NCBI RefSeq assembly: GCF_001717955.1
Contig: NZ_CP014168.1
Coordinates: 3,443,501-3,507,500, forward strand
Length of the DNA stretch: 64,000 bases
Source: Sphingomonas panacis
GTDB taxonomy: Bacteria > Pseudomonadota > Alphaproteobacteria > Sphingomonadales > Sphingomonadaceae
Direction of reading: 5' to 3'
The translations under genes were made by a program, and so were the position numbers. Below are positions 62,391 to 64,000 of this stretch, in pieces. A model generated the notes under the pieces. The model made no database searches. It was not told the DNA's origin and worked only from the letters and a program-made list of their open reading frames with translations. Position 1 is the first letter of the stretch, and every line of letters begins with the position of its first letter.

Positions 62391-63245
62391 ATGGCCGACA
62401 CCCGCCTGATCGACAAACTCGCCACCAAAGACTTTTTCGTGGTGCCCGGCATCCACGACATGATCACCGCCGTGATCGCCGACCGCGTTGGTTTCGACGT
62501 GGTATATGGCACCGGCTACTGGCTGACCGCGTCGGCCTACGGCATGCCCGATGCGGGACTGGTGTCCTACACGCAGATGCTGGACCGCCACGCCACCATC
62601 CTCAAGACCAGCAAGGCCGCGCTGATCGCGGATGCCGACACCGGCTTTGGCGGCCTGCTCAATGTCCAGCACACCGTCCGCGGCTACGAGGCGGCAGGCG
62701 TCTCGGCCATCCAGATCGAGGACCAGGAATTCCCCAAGAAGTGCGGCCACACCCCCGGGCGCAAGGTGATCCCGGTCGAGGACATGGTCGAAAAGATCAA
62801 AGTGGCCGCCGAAACGCGCAAAGACATGCTGATCATCGCCCGCACCGATGCGCGCCAGGTCGAGGGGATGGACGCGGTGCTGCGCCGGCTCGAGGCTTAT
62901 TCGAAAGCCGGCGCCGACGTCCTGTTTCCCGAAGCGATGGAGAGCGAGGAGGAGATGCGCCTCGCCTGCTCCACCTTCGACAAGCCGGTGATGGCCAACA
63001 TGGCGAACGGCGGCTCCACGCCGATCCTGACGGGCGATGCGCTTAGGGACATCGGCTATGCCTTTGCGATCTATCCCTCACTCTCCAGCCTGATCGCCGC
63101 ATCGGCGATCGAGACCGCGTTCATCAAGCTGCGCGACCAAGGCGACGGCGAGCCTGCCGACATGCCAATGTTCGACTTCAAGGAGTTCTGCGGCCTGATC
63201 GGCTTCCAGGAAGTCTGGGATTTCGAAAAGAAATGGGCGCGCTGA
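62391..63245 (+). CDS. PrpB-like C-C lyase of the isocitrate lyase/PEP mutase superfamily
   Basis: The 284-residue protein is a TIM-barrel lyase: FVVPGIHDMITAVIADRVGF, ALIADADTGFGGLLNVQHTV, IQIEDQEFPKKCGHTPGRKV and LIIARTDARQVEGMDAVLRR. The K-K-C-G-H loop marks the lyase branch (isocitrate, methylisocitrate, dimethylmalate lyases and oxaloacetate hydrolase) and not the PEP mutases. It would split a 2-hydroxy-dicarboxylate, giving pyruvate or glyoxylate and a smaller acid. Position directly after LeuCD copy 2 suggests that it cleaves the product of that hydratase. The ATG at 62391 has AAGGA seven bases upstream. Confidence 0.92.
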   Translation: MADTRLIDKLATKDFFVVPGIHDMITAVIADRVGFDVVYGTGYWLTASAYGMPDAGLVSYTQMLDRHATILKTSKAALIADADTGFGGLLNVQHTVRGYEAAGVSAIQIEDQEFPKKCGHTPGRKVIPVEDMVEKIKVAAETRKDMLIIARTDARQVEGMDAVLRRLEAYSKAGADVLFPEAMESEEEMRLACSTFDKPVMANMANGGSTPILTGDALRDIGYAFAIYPSLSSLIAASAIETAFIKLRDQGDGEPADMPMFDFKEFCGLIGFQEVWDFEKKWAR

Positions 63246-63249
63246 TCCG

Positions 63250-64000
63250 ATGGAAATCACCGCAGCCGTTCTCGAGCGTTCCGGCGACAACCCGCGTCCT
63301 TATGCGACCAATGGCCCGCTCAAGCTGACCACGCTCACGCTCGACCCGCCGCGTGCCGGCGAGCTGCTGATCCGCATCGATGCAGCCGGCCTATGCCACT
63401 CCGACCTGTCGGTCATCAATGGCGACCGCCCTCGCCCGATGCCGATGGCGTTGGGCCACGAGGCCACCGGGATCGTGGAGGCACTGGGCTCGCGTGAAGA
63501 TCAGGGCTTTGCCGTTGGAGATCGCGTGATCCTCGCGTTTCTGCCATCCTGTGGTGAATGCATCCGCTGCAAAGCGGGCGAACCGTTCATGTGCTCGGAG
63601 GGCGCGAAGGCGAATGGCGAGGGGCGCCTGCTGAACGGTGGACGCCGCCTGCACGATTCCTGCGGCAACGATGTGCACCATCATCTCGGCGTCTCGGCTT
63701 TCGCCAGCCACGTCGTCGTGGACCGGCGCTCCGCCGTGAAGGTCGACAAGGACATTCCCGCACAGATCGCCGCCTTGTTCGGCTGTGCTGTGCTGACTGG
63801 CGCCGGCGCGGTAGTGAACAGCGCCGGCGTCCGGCCGGGCGAGAATGTGCTAATCTATGGCTTGGGCGGCGTCGGCCTTTCCGCCCTGCTGGCGGCAAGG
63901 GCGTCGGGCGCTGGCATACTCGCAGCGATCGATCCCTCCGCCGACAAGCGCGCGCTAGCGACAGAACTGGGCGCGGTCGCGATCGATCCGGCGAACGCAG
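63250..64000 (+). CDS. Zinc-dependent alcohol dehydrogenase, 3' end cut off by the window edge
   Basis: About 250 residues are visible. The catalytic zinc ligands appear in GLCHSDLSVI and MALGHEATGIVE, and the structural zinc site in SCGECIRCKAGEPFMC has all four Cys residues. The Rossmann motif is NVLIYGLGGVGLSALLAARA. This is the class III/formaldehyde-dehydrogenase-like branch of the MDR superfamily, and it is the only one of the three MDR genes in the cluster that keeps its zinc sites. The ATG at 63250 follows the lyase stop by four bases, so it belongs to the same operon. It may oxidise an alcohol or reduce an aldehyde of the pathway. Confidence 0.9.
   Translation, partial: MEITAAVLERSGDNPRPYATNGPLKLTTLTLDPPRAGELLIRIDAAGLCHSDLSVINGDRPRPMPMALGHEATGIVEALGSREDQGFAVGDRVILAFLPSCGECIRCKAGEPFMCSEGAKANGEGRLLNGGRRLHDSCGNDVHHHLGVSAFASHVVVDRRSAVKVDKDIPAQIAALFGCAVLTGAGAVVNSAGVRPGENVLIYGLGGVGLSALLAARASGAGILAAIDPSADKRALATELGAVAIDPANA

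Overview
The window is high-GC DNA (mostly 60-68 % by eye) with the gene style of an alphaproteobacterium, most likely a sphingomonad (Sphingomonas, Sphingobium or Novosphingobium type). Pointers are a large TonB-dependent receptor, a DUF5818 protein, a DUF1275 protein, a heavy-metal RND system with a CzcI-like leader gene, GTG/TTG starts and tightly overlapping accessory operons. The genus is inferred from gene content, not from a marker gene. No rRNA, tRNA or CRISPR array was seen.

Region 1 (1-5.5 kb) is regulatory: a membrane histidine kinase cut by the window edge, overlapping an NtrC-type sigma-54 activator, a decayed FixJ-like receiver, an orphan M17 aminopeptidase N-terminal domain, a NarL-type response regulator and an AraC-type regulator. 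Region 2 (5.5-12.6 kb) is one forward gene train: isochorismatase-fold hydrolase, chloroperoxidase-like hydrolase, XapX membrane protein, YtcJ-type amidohydrolase, exported VOC protein, DoxX, AlgE-like porin and a DUF1275 membrane protein. Region 3 (12.9-17.7 kb) holds two sugar-isomerase-fold proteins, a decayed phospholipase C, a TerD-VWA fusion and small proteins. Region 4 (17.4-24.5 kb) is a czcI-czcCBA heavy-metal efflux locus followed by an IS5-family fragment and a pseudoazurin.

Region 5 (about 26.4 kb to the right edge) is the most notable part: a catabolic cluster of more than 37 kb. It contains HyuA/HyuB, three FAD oxidoreductases, three medium-chain dehydrogenases, an SDR, a methyltransferase, a HapK/RedY-like protein, MmgE/PrpD, a GntR/UTRA regulator, a TonB receptor, two MFS transporters, unusual alpha/beta hydrolases, a bicupin, a VOC protein, two complete LeuC/LeuD-type hydratases, a family III CoA-transferase, an HMG-CoA-lyase-like enzyme, an N-carbamoylsarcosine-amidase-like protein, two allantoinase/cyclic-imidase-like polysaccharide deacetylases, a PrpB-like C-C lyase and a zinc alcohol dehydrogenase. 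The genes form short, translationally coupled operons. Almost every operon begins next to a related AT-rich element (seven sites), which suggests one regulon, possibly under the single GntR protein.

My working model is that a large or complex nitrogen-containing ring compound is taken up through the TonB receptor and oxidised by the flavoproteins and dioxygenase-like proteins. It would then be opened by imidase/hydantoinase-type enzymes to a half-amide, deamidated by the isochorismatase-fold amidase to a substituted maleate, hydrated by a LeuCD-type enzyme and split by the PrpB-like lyase. CoA-transferase plus HMG-CoA-lyase-like enzymes give a parallel route. The substrate is not known. Between these blocks lie four gene remnants (FixJ, phospholipase C, IS5 transposase, dihydrolipoamide acyltransferase), so the region has been repeatedly rearranged.
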